NCBI GenBank assembly: GCA_044350415.1
Contig: JBILHQ010000062.1
Coordinates: 1 to 26,356 of the forward strand
From: M3007 sp044350415
GTDB lineage: Bacteria > Bacteroidota > Bacteroidia > Chitinophagales > Saprospiraceae
Direction: 5' to 3'
DNA: 26,356 bases
A program made the translations under genes and the position numbers. This document shows positions 1 to 7,198 of the stretch, one piece after another. The notes beneath the pieces were generated by a model. The model worked only from the letters and a program-made list of their open reading frames with translations, did no database searches and was not told the origin of the DNA. The stretch's first letter is position 1; the number at the start of each line of letters is the position of its first letter.

Positions 1-1670
1 TCGGGGTCAATCCGGAGGTGTTTTTCAGTGACCGCTGAAGACTGACAATACGTGGCCGACATCAAAATCTGTTTCACTAAGCGTTTAACATCCCATTGAT
101 GCTCCATAAAATCAACGGCGAGCCAGTCCAGTAATTCCGGGTGCGTTGGCAAATTGCCCTGCATACCAAAATCACCAGCCGTTTTAACCAATCCGGTTCC
201 AAAAATTTCCTGCCATATTTGATTGACAAATACCCGAGCTGTTAATGGATTTTCTTTTGAGACTGTCCATTGCGCCAATCCAAGGCGGTTTCGCGTAAAT
301 TTGGTGGTATCAAACGGCAAAACAGCGGCCAAAGCAGCGGGTTGCACGATTTCACCATGCTTATCATAGGCGCCGCGATTCAGAATATACGTCGAACGGG
401 CGGTATCCATTTCCCCCATGACGGAGACTGTTAATGCACCAGTATCGCGTTGATTGATAAAGGTCAGGATATCTTTAACTTCCTTTTCAGAAAGCGTCAG
501 GACAGGCATTTTAGCTGGCCTAGAGATACTTACATCACCTTCATAACCTATTTCTTTGGAAGTATTGAAAAAGCCAAACATCTGGTAATAATCCTTTTGA
601 GAGATTGGATCATACTTATGGTCGTGGCATTGGGCACATTCTGCGGTGAGCGCCAACATACCCTTGGTATAGGTTTTAACTTTGTCGAGTACATATTCCA
701 CGCGGTATTCTTCGGGAATTACGCCGCCCTCTTCGGTGTATTTGTGGTTGCGCAAAAAAGCCGTCGCCAGAATTTGTTCTTTCGTGGCGTTGGGCAACAA
801 ATCGCCTGCCAATTGCCAGGTGACGAATTGATCGTATGGCAAGTTTTTATTAAACGCGTGAATCACCCAATCGCGGTAAGGCCATTGTGTGCGGACATTG
901 TCGTCCTGGTAACCATAGCTATCGGAATACCTGGCGATATCCAACCAGAACATACCCATTTTTTCGCCATATTGTGGGGTGGCCAGTAACCGGTCAATGG
1001 CTTTTTCGTAAGCATTTTCGCTGTTATCATTGGCAAATACGTCCATTTCTGATTCGCTTGGCAGCAATCCAGTCAGGTCCATCGTAATCCGCTTGAGCAA
1101 ATAATCTTTCCCTGCCTCCTCGTTATGTTCCAGTCCTTTTTCCGTCATTTTAGCCTGGACAAAGTAATCAATTTCGTTTTTTACCCATTTTTTGTCGTCC
1201 ACTTCCGGCAAATCCGCTTTCACTGGTGCCATCAATGCCCAATGTTTTTCATAAACGGCCCCCTGTTTAATCCATTTTTCAAAAATAGCAACCTCTTGTT
1301 CCGTCATAACACCGAGGTGGGAGTCCGGAGTTGGCATTTGATAATCAGGATCCTGGGAGCTGATCCGTTTCATTAATTCAGATGCTTCTGGTTTGCCCGG
1401 CACAATTGCAAATGCCCCTTTGGTTTCTTTTAATGGTGCATAAGCGGACTCGGCGTTATCTAACCGGAGGCCGGCTTTTAATTGATTTTTATCAGGACCA
1501 TGGCATTTGAAGCATTTATCCGACAAAATTGGGCGGACATGAAAATTGTAACTGATTTTGTCGGGCAGGGCACCATTTCCAGCGGCATTAAAATGGCTGT
1601 TGCATGCATTCCAAATACTGAATGCCAGCATTCCGAAAACCAAAACCGCTATTATCTTTAGTTTGACCAT
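1..1670 (-). CDS. PSCyt1/DUF1549/DUF1553 cytochrome protein, C-terminus beyond the left edge
   Basis: The frame is open from the ATG at 1670 to the window edge, giving 556 visible residues. It starts with a hydrophobic export segment (about residues 4-20) followed by Cys23; the context before Cys23 (WNA) is a poor lipobox, so lipidation is uncertain. A haem-binding CFKCHGP motif (Cys53, Cys56, His57) marks the planctomycete-type cytochrome c domain. DUF1549 follows at about 165-370, with FWLDIARYSDSYGY, YRDWVI, LAGDLLP and the hallmark ECAQCHDHKYDPI (Cys345, Cys348, His349). DUF1553 begins near 460 (RNRLGLAQWTVSKENPLTARV). The region between the two is short, about 90 residues, with no LamG or CBM insert. 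Proteins of this family are exported and usually sit beside a DUF1501 partner that would lie off the left edge. Their substrate is not established; roles in polysaccharide degradation have been proposed. Confidence 0.93.
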   Translation of the reverse strand, partial: MVKLKIIAVLVFGMLAFSIWNACNSHFNAAGNGALPDKISYNFHVRPILSDKCFKCHGPDKNQLKAGLRLDNAESAYAPLKETKGAFAIVPGKPEASELMKRISSQDPDYQMPTPDSHLGVMTEQEVAIFEKWIKQGAVYEKHWALMAPVKADLPEVDDKKWVKNEIDYFVQAKMTEKGLEHNEEAGKDYLLKRITMDLTGLLPSESEMDVFANDNSENAYEKAIDRLLATPQYGEKMGMFWLDIARYSDSYGYQDDNVRTQWPYRDWVIHAFNKNLPYDQFVTWQLAGDLLPNATKEQILATAFLRNHKYTEEGGVIPEEYRVEYVLDKVKTYTKGMLALTAECAQCHDHKYDPISQKDYYQMFGFFNTSKEIGYEGDVSISRPAKMPVLTLSEKEVKDILTFINQRDTGALTVSVMGEMDTARSTYILNRGAYDKHGEIVQPAALAAVLPFDTTKFTRNRLGLAQWTVSKENPLTARVFVNQIWQEIFGTGLVKTAGDFGMQGNLPTHPELLDWLAVDFMEHQWDVKRLVKQILMSATYCQSSAVTEKHLRIDP

Positions 1671-1942
1671 ACGATATACAATTCCCAAACAGGTAAATTC
1701 AATAATAATTCGGCAAATATCCTAATTTTATTTTTTGCAAAAACGTTTTAGCAGTTTTTTTTTGTCATTTTTTGCAAATCATAATAGAATTTCATTTTAG
1801 CGGTATTAAAACCTTATTTTTTGGAGAATTCCTTCTTTTCTACCTGATAAGGGTTAAGTACCAGAACGGATATGATTCCTTCTGGCATTAATAAAAAGTT
1901 AGCAGTTTTTTTGAGACCTTTGGCATTTAAACCACTTTTATT
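1671..1942. other. Divergent intergenic region, AT-rich, with a small hairpin
   Basis: This gap separates the minus-strand cytochrome gene from the plus-strand DUF1415 gene, so both promoters should lie here. An imperfect hairpin spans 1861-1885 (10-nt arms, one C:C mismatch, loop TATGA). A 14-nt sequence, TTAGCAGTTTTTTT, occurs at 1749-1762 and again at 1899-1912. A near-consensus -7 box (GACCTTTG, 1915-1922) lies 20 nt before the DUF1415 start. Nothing coding is apparent. Confidence 0.5.
1915..1922 (+). promoter_or_regulatory. Possible -7 box of the DUF1415-plsC operon
   Basis: GACCTTTG matches the Bacteroidota -7 consensus TAnnTTTG at all but the first fixed base and sits 20 nt before the TTG start at 1943. 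No convincing -33 box was seen, only a T-rich stretch upstream. Confidence 0.35.
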
Positions 1943-2491
1943 TTGATCAATAGCCGCACAGTAATTGAAGAAACCACCAATTGGATACAATCCGTTGTAA
2001 TTGGTTGCAATTTTTGCCCGTTTGCAGCAAAAGCAATGCTGCTGAAAACCATTCGTTTCGTGGTGTTGCCCGATGCTACTGTGGAAGGTGCTTTGGAGGC
2101 ATTTGTGGAAGAATTGCGTTTTCTGGACCGGACGGAGGATATGGAAACAACCTTAATTATTTTTCCCAACAGTTTTGCAGATTTTGAGAAATACCTTGAT
2201 TTGGTGGAAGTAGCCGAAGCATTGTCGTCTGAACAGGATTATGATGGTATTTATCAGGTGGCCAGTTTTCACCCGGATTATTGCTTTGCCGATGCAGACA
2301 GTGATGACCCCGCGAATTTCACCAACCGATCGATTTATCCTATGTTGCATATCCTTCGGGAAGACAGTATTTCTAACGCCGTGGATAATTTTCCGGATCC
2401 TGATGGGATTCCGGAGCGCAATATTGCTTTTGCACAACAAAAAGGGCTGCAATACATGCAATTATTGCGGGCGGCCTGTTTAAAAAAGTAA
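1943..2491 (+). CDS. DUF1415 family protein
   Basis: The 182-residue product carries the family signatures: WIQSVVIGCNFCPFA near the N-terminus (residues 14-28), and FHPDYCFAD...NFTNRSIYPMLHILRE in the second half. DUF1415 proteins are small, soluble and of unknown function; the conserved Cys-Pro-Phe near the start suggests a functional cysteine but this is inference. The start is a TTG. The nearest upstream in-frame stop is at 1928-1930 and the next ATG (codon 32) would remove the conserved N-terminal motif, so a non-ATG start near 1943 is required. The downstream acyltransferase begins 19 nt after the stop, which suggests one transcript. Confidence 0.85.
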   Translation: MINSRTVIEETTNWIQSVVIGCNFCPFAAKAMLLKTIRFVVLPDATVEGALEAFVEELRFLDRTEDMETTLIIFPNSFADFEKYLDLVEVAEALSSEQDYDGIYQVASFHPDYCFADADSDDPANFTNRSIYPMLHILREDSISNAVDNFPDPDGIPERNIAFAQQKGLQYMQLLRAACLKK

Positions 2492-2510
2492 GCAACAGGT
2501 CACCCGTTCT

Positions 2511-3251
2511 ATGCACCAGCTACGAGCCCTATTTCGCCTCCTCGGCATGGTGGTCATTATATCCACGCGACTGATACCCGTGGTTACAGGCGTCACCGTT
2601 TTTAAAAAAGATATCATGTGGGCTATTCGGCAGCGGCAAGGAATTGCAGGTGCATTGGTTCGTTTTTTGAATATCAAAGTCACGCAAACTGGTCACCCGC
2701 AGGATGGCAATTTTTTGTTCATTTCCAACCACCAAAGTTATATCGACCCCGTACCCACAGCGCATGCAGTGGCATTCCTTCCGGTGGCCAAGGCCGAAGT
2801 AGCGAAATGGCCGCTTTTTGGGTTTGCTGTAAAGGCCACGGGTATTTTGTTTGTCGTCAGGGAAGATCGCGACAGCCGGGCCGGCATCCGGGCTGCTGTA
2901 CGCACGGCTTTGGCCGGTGGAATGCCTGTACTGATTTATCCGGAAGGCACTACTTCGACCTCCTCCTGCATGCTGCCGATTCGCCCCGCCACGTTTCAGA
3001 CAGCAGCCGAATTAGGCATTGGTGTGGTTCCAATTGCCATCCGTTACGACGACTCAACTGATGCCTGGGTAGGCGATGACCAGTTTATCCCGCATTTTAT
3101 GCGCTGTTTTGGCAAGCCGGAAGTACGGGTACGACTCCATTTCGGCGACCCCGTTTTTGATCGTGACAGCGAAATATTGATGAAAAAAGTGCGCGGAATT
3201 ATTGATGGAAAACTGGCAGAATGGGCTGCGGATACCGGAAGGGATGTCTAA
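2511..3251 (+). CDS. 1-acyl-sn-glycerol-3-phosphate acyltransferase (PlsC/LPLAT family)
   Basis: This 246-residue enzyme should transfer an acyl chain to the sn-2 position of lysophosphatidate or a related lysolipid at the cytoplasmic membrane. All four LPLAT blocks are visible: motif I NHQSYID (His74, Asp79), motif II GILFVVREDRDSR (111-123), motif III YPEGTTS (143-149) and motif IV VPIAI (173-177). A hydrophobic segment at about 8-30 probably anchors the protein. Length is normal for the family. It follows the DUF1415 gene by 19 nt. Whether it is the housekeeping PlsC or a paralogue for another lipid, such as an ornithine or sulfono lipid, cannot be told from the sequence. Confidence 0.9.
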   Translation: MHQLRALFRLLGMVVIISTRLIPVVTGVTVFKKDIMWAIRQRQGIAGALVRFLNIKVTQTGHPQDGNFLFISNHQSYIDPVPTAHAVAFLPVAKAEVAKWPLFGFAVKATGILFVVREDRDSRAGIRAAVRTALAGGMPVLIYPEGTTSTSSCMLPIRPATFQTAAELGIGVVPIAIRYDDSTDAWVGDDQFIPHFMRCFGKPEVRVRLHFGDPVFDRDSEILMKKVRGIIDGKLAEWAADTGRDV

Positions 3252-3320
3252 GCGTTCTGGTTTCTGGTCGGTTGATTGGAGCGTTAGCCGATTGGTTTCG
3301 ATGACTACATGAATCAGCCA

Positions 3321-3417
3321 GTAACTTTACAGGCCGCCTTCGCCCCTGTAAAAGCCTGTATTTTTCAGATGCCAAGTCGTACATATAATTTTCCTCCGAA
3401 GGCGGCTGGATAGTTAC
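3321..3417. repeat. Imperfect inverted repeat between convergent genes, related to the palindrome at 11139
   Basis: The left arm (3321-3342, beginning GTAACTTTACAGG) pairs with the right arm (3397-3417, ending GGATAGTTAC) across a 54-nt loop. The right-arm reverse complement, GTAACTATCCAGCCGCCTTC, differs at only one or two positions from GTAACTATACAGCCGCCTTT at 11137-11156. A smaller hairpin, TTTACAGG/CCTGTAAA, is nested at 3326-3352. It lies between the ends of the plus-strand plsC-like gene and the minus-strand MFS gene, so it may also act as a bidirectional terminator. Confidence 0.7.
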
Positions 3418-3424
3418 AACGGTT

Positions 3425-4657
3425 TTATCTTAAATACCCCACCTTTCGCACCGCCAAAATCGTACAAGCAGTACAAACTGCTACCATCATAAAACCCTTA
3501 TCCAATCCGAATTCCCGCCCAATCAACCCAATCACTGGTGGCCCCATTAAAAAACCAATAAAACTAAATGTCGCATAAGACGCTAATCCGGCACCCGGCG
3601 CAAATCCTGGAACCCGTGCACAGGCATTAAACAAAATCGGAGCAGCCAGTGCCACTCCCATGCCCAGGAGGAAAAAACCAAACAGGCCCGACATTGGAGA
3701 AGTTGAAATAATGACCATCACCAATGCGATCACAGAAGCAAATACTGTAAAATAGAGCAGACGCCGCTCCCCAAAAGAAGGAATCAGCACATCGCCAATA
3801 AATCGCATAGCCATCATGGAAAGGGAAAAAAACATGAACCCGAGGGCGGCCACCTGCTCCACAGCCCCAAGGCTGTCCCGGAGATAGACAGCGCTCCAGT
3901 CAAAGGCCACACCTTCGCACATACTGGTACTGGTCCCTATCAGAATCATGAGCAGCAGGTCACCTTTGGGAAAGGCGAAGTTGCTGTGTTCGGCATTATG
4001 ATGTTCCACCACAGGCACCCTGGACAACGCTGGTCGCAAAAACAATAAAGTGACAACCGCGAGGATAATGGCCTGAATAGTAAGGTGATATGGCGGAAAA
4101 ACGCCCCAACGAATCATTAGGGCCGAAAATCCGGAGCCTACCATGCCACCCAGGCTCCACATACCATGGCAGGTGGACATAATTTTGCGGCCTTCTGCTT
4201 CTTCAATATTGGTGGCACAGGTATTCATGCCCACATTCATCAATGCCACGGCTGATCCTATCAAAAAAAGAACACCAAATAAAGACCAACGGGTCATCAT
4301 CCACATTGGCAACACAAACGTGAATGCCATAAATATAGTGGACCAAACAGTGATACGCACTAATCCAAATTTTTGCATTAACCAGGGCGATACCGGGTTC
4401 ATCACCAATAAACCTAAGGGCATCCCAAATAAAGCTAAGCCCAGTTGGCCATCATCCAAGCCAAGCCGGGTTTTGATAAACGGAATCTGGGTCACCCACG
4501 TACCAAACATCAGGCTGTCAGCAGTAAAGGTAAGTCCCACGGCTAAAGCTGCAGGATGCCGAAAAAATGCAATAAGGTTTGGGTAAATACGGCTAAATGC
4601 CGGAGATCCGGAAATGGATTTGTACAAAATTGAAGAATTTAACCGCAAAGAAAACAA
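3425..4657 (-). CDS. MFS transporter, YbjJ-like
   Basis: The product has about 410 residues and roughly twelve hydrophobic segments, typical of a major facilitator. The segment GMNTCATNIEEAEGRKIMSTCHGMWSLGG resembles the central region of YbjJ-type permeases, whose substrate is unknown. The frame can only begin at a non-ATG codon: TTG at 4657 is used here, because the first internal ATG (codon 50) would delete most of transmembrane segment 1 (from about residue 34). TTG at codon 4 and ATT codons upstream are alternatives, and the frame stays open upstream to about 4724. The gene converges on the plsC-like gene and diverges from the SPOR protein gene at 4738. It appears to be a single-gene unit. 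Confidence 0.85.
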   Translation of the reverse strand: MFSLRLNSSILYKSISGSPAFSRIYPNLIAFFRHPAALAVGLTFTADSLMFGTWVTQIPFIKTRLGLDDGQLGLALFGMPLGLLVMNPVSPWLMQKFGLVRITVWSTIFMAFTFVLPMWMMTRWSLFGVLFLIGSAVALMNVGMNTCATNIEEAEGRKIMSTCHGMWSLGGMVGSGFSALMIRWGVFPPYHLTIQAIILAVVTLLFLRPALSRVPVVEHHNAEHSNFAFPKGDLLLMILIGTSTSMCEGVAFDWSAVYLRDSLGAVEQVAALGFMFFSLSMMAMRFIGDVLIPSFGERRLLYFTVFASVIALVMVIISTSPMSGLFGFFLLGMGVALAAPILFNACARVPGFAPGAGLASYATFSFIGFLMGPPVIGLIGREFGLDKGFMMVAVCTACTILAVRKVGYLR

Positions 4658-4737
4658 ATTTGTACCGATAATCCCGGGGAATACTGCAATTTTGCAGTTG
4701 CTTAGCTTGGGACTAAATTGCGACTAACTACTTTACC

Positions 4738-6255
4738 ATGCCCGCACTCAGCGAAGACGACATAAAATCGATATTTTTGCCATACTTGAGGGAGTTTTAC
4801 CGCTTCCGCTACGAGTATCAGCCAGGTACAGAACAGGCTTCACTCGACAACATTACCACAGAGGGTTATGTCGCCGATGGTATGATCAGTTTTGAGAAAC
4901 CGGACGGCTCACCTTTCGTCTGTACCTATGAAGCCACTTCAGCCGACAAGATTGAGGAGGTCAAGTACTCTCTGAACCAGTCTTATTTTATTTGGGATTG
5001 TATGGCATTTGGTGCATTTGTCGCGGCATTGGCATATGCCTTTTTCTATATAACCGATAGCGAATTTGTGGCTAATTTATCCTTTATGGGTAAATGCGGC
5101 ATGCCGGTTGGAATTGGCTTTATTGCTTTCTTTATTTGGTATTTCACGATGCGCAACTGGAAGAAATACCGGTATATCTACGCCATTGAACAATTTAAAC
5201 GATATTATGCTGACGAGCAATGGGTGGCATTGAGCGAAGATGTTTTCCCTGCCATAACCAGTCCCTACTTTCTTGAATTGAAAGACCAGTGTATTTACCA
5301 GGGCGTTGGCTTGGCTATTGTGTATACCGACCGGCAGGTACGCCCGATGGCAGCCCCTTCCCGGTTGGGAGTATTTGGACAAAACCGCAAAATGGCACAT
5401 TGGATCACCAATTCCAGGCTGTACCAGTCAATGGCCACTAATGTGAAGGCCGCTACCAGTCTTCAAACCAAACGCAATGGATTCTTTTTTCAACTGCGCC
5501 AAACCCTGTTGCGTCCGATTTACCGCTTTGTCCTTAACCCGCTTCAAAGGGCACTGGGCAAAACAGCGCAGCCTGCCAGCGATTTTTACAAACGTTTTAC
5601 TGGTGAATACTTAGTGCAAAAATGGGTACTGACTCTTTCTCTCATCATCGTTGCAGCGGTATCCAATGCCGCCAAAAAGCACCAGGATGTTATAGACATT
5701 GAGCGCGTACCTGATATTTACAGGGAAGAACCCCCACCGGAATCGCCGGAACACGATGGCCGGTATGTGCGAAATGAAGGAGAATTGACCATTCCTTTTG
5801 GTAAAACATACCAGCAAGAGACATCAGCCGGGATTCCACACCAGAACGAGGAAACGCTAACATACAGGCCAACCGATAATGCTGACAATACTGGTCGTTC
5901 GCCCATCGAAAAACCAGCGCGCGCCTCTCGTTCCGTAGTCCCACCACCAGCCCCCCCCAAAACAACCACCAGCCTGTGCGAAAAAGTACGCAAGGCGGGT
6001 GGCTGGTATATTCAGGACAATCAATTTTCTGTTAAGGAAAGGGCAGAAATACGCGTGGCTGCATTAAAAAAAGCAAATATCCCCTGCGATTATTTTAGCG
6101 GAGACTGCCTGGGCCGGGAAGGTTGGATTGTCCGGTTAGGCAAAAATTATACCAGTGAAAAAGCTGCCCGGGACAAGGCTGCCGAATGGAGCAATTCACT
6201 GAATAAAGCTGGTTTAAAAACCGGGATTCCGTTGTCCAAAAAGATAACTGAATAA
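4738..6255 (+). CDS. Membrane protein with a C-terminal SPOR-like domain
   Basis: I do not recognise the full-length family of this 505-residue protein. There is a charged soluble N-terminus (1-82), a two-helix membrane hairpin (about 84-105 and 117-137) and a second soluble region (140-290). A third TM segment (295-312) is followed by a Pro/Thr/Glu-rich linker (315-412) and a compact C-terminal domain (415-500). The last (GWYIQ...VKERAE...GWIVRLGKNYTSEKAARDKAAEW) reads like a SPOR peptidoglycan-binding fold with a Cys pair at 450/457. The N-terminal pattern D47-x17-EAT, together with FLELKDQCIYQGVGLAIV at 178-195, faintly recalls a PD-(D/E)XK or NERD-type fold, but the usual lysine is absent. 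Topology suggests the SPOR-like domain is periplasmic, implying a cell-envelope role. The ATG at 4738 has a weak -7-like TACTTTAC just before it. Confidence 0.75.
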   Translation: MPALSEDDIKSIFLPYLREFYRFRYEYQPGTEQASLDNITTEGYVADGMISFEKPDGSPFVCTYEATSADKIEEVKYSLNQSYFIWDCMAFGAFVAALAYAFFYITDSEFVANLSFMGKCGMPVGIGFIAFFIWYFTMRNWKKYRYIYAIEQFKRYYADEQWVALSEDVFPAITSPYFLELKDQCIYQGVGLAIVYTDRQVRPMAAPSRLGVFGQNRKMAHWITNSRLYQSMATNVKAATSLQTKRNGFFFQLRQTLLRPIYRFVLNPLQRALGKTAQPASDFYKRFTGEYLVQKWVLTLSLIIVAAVSNAAKKHQDVIDIERVPDIYREEPPPESPEHDGRYVRNEGELTIPFGKTYQQETSAGIPHQNEETLTYRPTDNADNTGRSPIEKPARASRSVVPPPAPPKTTTSLCEKVRKAGGWYIQDNQFSVKERAEIRVAALKKANIPCDYFSGDCLGREGWIVRLGKNYTSEKAARDKAAEWSNSLNKAGLKTGIPLSKKITE

Positions 6256-6306
6256 GAGCATATCCGGGATTTTTCTTCCTGAAAAACCCCACACTGCTCT
6301 TATTCA
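6249..6306. terminator. Bidirectional hairpin between convergent genes
   Basis: Perfect 12-nt arms, TGAATAAGAGCA (6249-6260) and TGCTCTTATTCA (6295-6306), enclose an inner stem of GGGATTTTTC (6266-6275) with GAAAAACCCC (6281-6290). The outer arms contain the stop codons of both flanking genes. The T-runs of the inner stem suit termination in either direction. Confidence 0.75.
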
Positions 6307-7110
6307 ATGCCTGCGTTTCTTTTTCTTCTTCTTTTTACCTGGTGTACCTGTTTTCTTTTTGATCATATTATCCACATCAAACAACAATGACACGCTAAGA
6401 TTATTCCCAGAAAACGCGTATTCATCGTTCTTATCGTAAACAGACAATACGAGATTACATTTTAAATGAACCGGTGAAAAATTAATCCCTGCAGAAAGCC
6501 CCAGATCGGGAATCCAGAACGGATCACTCGCATCAATTTTTTGAATGCTGATCAAATCATCTTCTGCTATTCTGTAATCAATAGCCCCATTATAAAAGCC
6601 GAGGCGGGAAAACCGGAGACCAATACCAAAATCAGCCATTTCTCCTTGTGAAATAAAAGCCGGCTGCAAAAATATCCGGTTAAAGTTCAGTTCCGCCAAC
6701 CTGTTCAGGTCATAATCATTCACCGACCGCCCTATACTCCCGCCTGCAGTAAGGGTAAACATCCTGTATTGATCAATAATAAAATGACGGGTAATACCTA
6801 CTTCTGCTAAATAACCACGTCCAGAGTGTTGCTCAGAAGGCGATGGAGGGAAAGTAAATAAGGTACTTCTGTTAAAAGATCCCTGTAAATGCATATAGTT
6901 GACCATGACCGATGTTTTTTCAACCGGGCACCAGGCCGCTTTTACCTCCACCCCTTTAATTTGGTTACTGCCATTGAGACTGACTTCAGCCGTCATATCT
7001 CCACGCTCCCGCACAGTAGGCAAATGCAGGGTATTGGGCGAATAAAAATAGTGTTGTGTACAACCGGCAAACAAGCCGGAAATAGCTATAAGAAAGAAAA
7101 AATAACGCAT
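6304..7110 (-). CDS. Putative outer-membrane beta-barrel lipoprotein with lysine-rich tail
   Basis: The 268-residue product begins MRYFFFLIAISGLFAGC, a lipoprotein signal with Cys17 as the likely lipidated residue. The mature part is rich in alternating, glycine-punctuated beta segments (for example MFTLTAGGSIGRSVNDYDL and MADFGIGLRFSRLGFYNGAIDYRI), as in the small barrel-like surface lipoproteins common in Bacteroidota. The last 18 residues are very basic, with a run of seven lysines followed by RRH. I cannot name a function. The gene lies downstream of the cytochrome c peroxidase gene on the same strand, with a terminator-like hairpin in the 88-nt gap, so expression may be partly coupled. 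It converges on the SPOR protein gene. Confidence 0.8.
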   Translation of the reverse strand: MRYFFFLIAISGLFAGCTQHYFYSPNTLHLPTVRERGDMTAEVSLNGSNQIKGVEVKAAWCPVEKTSVMVNYMHLQGSFNRSTLFTFPPSPSEQHSGRGYLAEVGITRHFIIDQYRMFTLTAGGSIGRSVNDYDLNRLAELNFNRIFLQPAFISQGEMADFGIGLRFSRLGFYNGAIDYRIAEDDLISIQKIDASDPFWIPDLGLSAGINFSPVHLKCNLVLSVYDKNDEYAFSGNNLSVSLLFDVDNMIKKKTGTPGKKKKKKKRRH

Positions 7111-7127
7111 ATAATAAGCCTATAAAA

Positions 7128-7162
7128 ACAGGGGTTTAGAGCATATATCCCTAAACCCCTGT
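7128..7162 (-). terminator. Rho-independent terminator after the cytochrome c peroxidase gene
   Basis: Perfect 12-nt arms ACAGGGGTTTAG (7128-7139) and CTAAACCCCTGT (7151-7162) enclose an 11-nt loop. On the minus strand the stem is followed by TTTTTATAGG. It lies 36 nt beyond the peroxidase stop and only 17 nt before the lipoprotein ATG, so it could also act as an attenuator for that gene. Confidence 0.85.
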
Positions 7163-7198
7163 GGTAGTATGACGCGCCAGTGCAGCGCAAAATATTAA

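Noticed and set aside
450..989. Plus-strand open frame opposite the PSCyt1 gene
   Set aside because: The minus strand encodes an unmistakable DUF1549 domain across the same bases, and the plus-strand translation has no recognisable features.
1749..1912. Direct repeat TTAGCAGTTTTTTT as a recombination or target-site duplication
   Set aside because: Half of it is a T-run in AT-rich DNA and the 136 nt between copies show no element features.
4143..4586. Plus-strand open frame opposite the MFS gene
   Set aside because: It is antisense to clear transmembrane segments, with no family resemblance or promoter.
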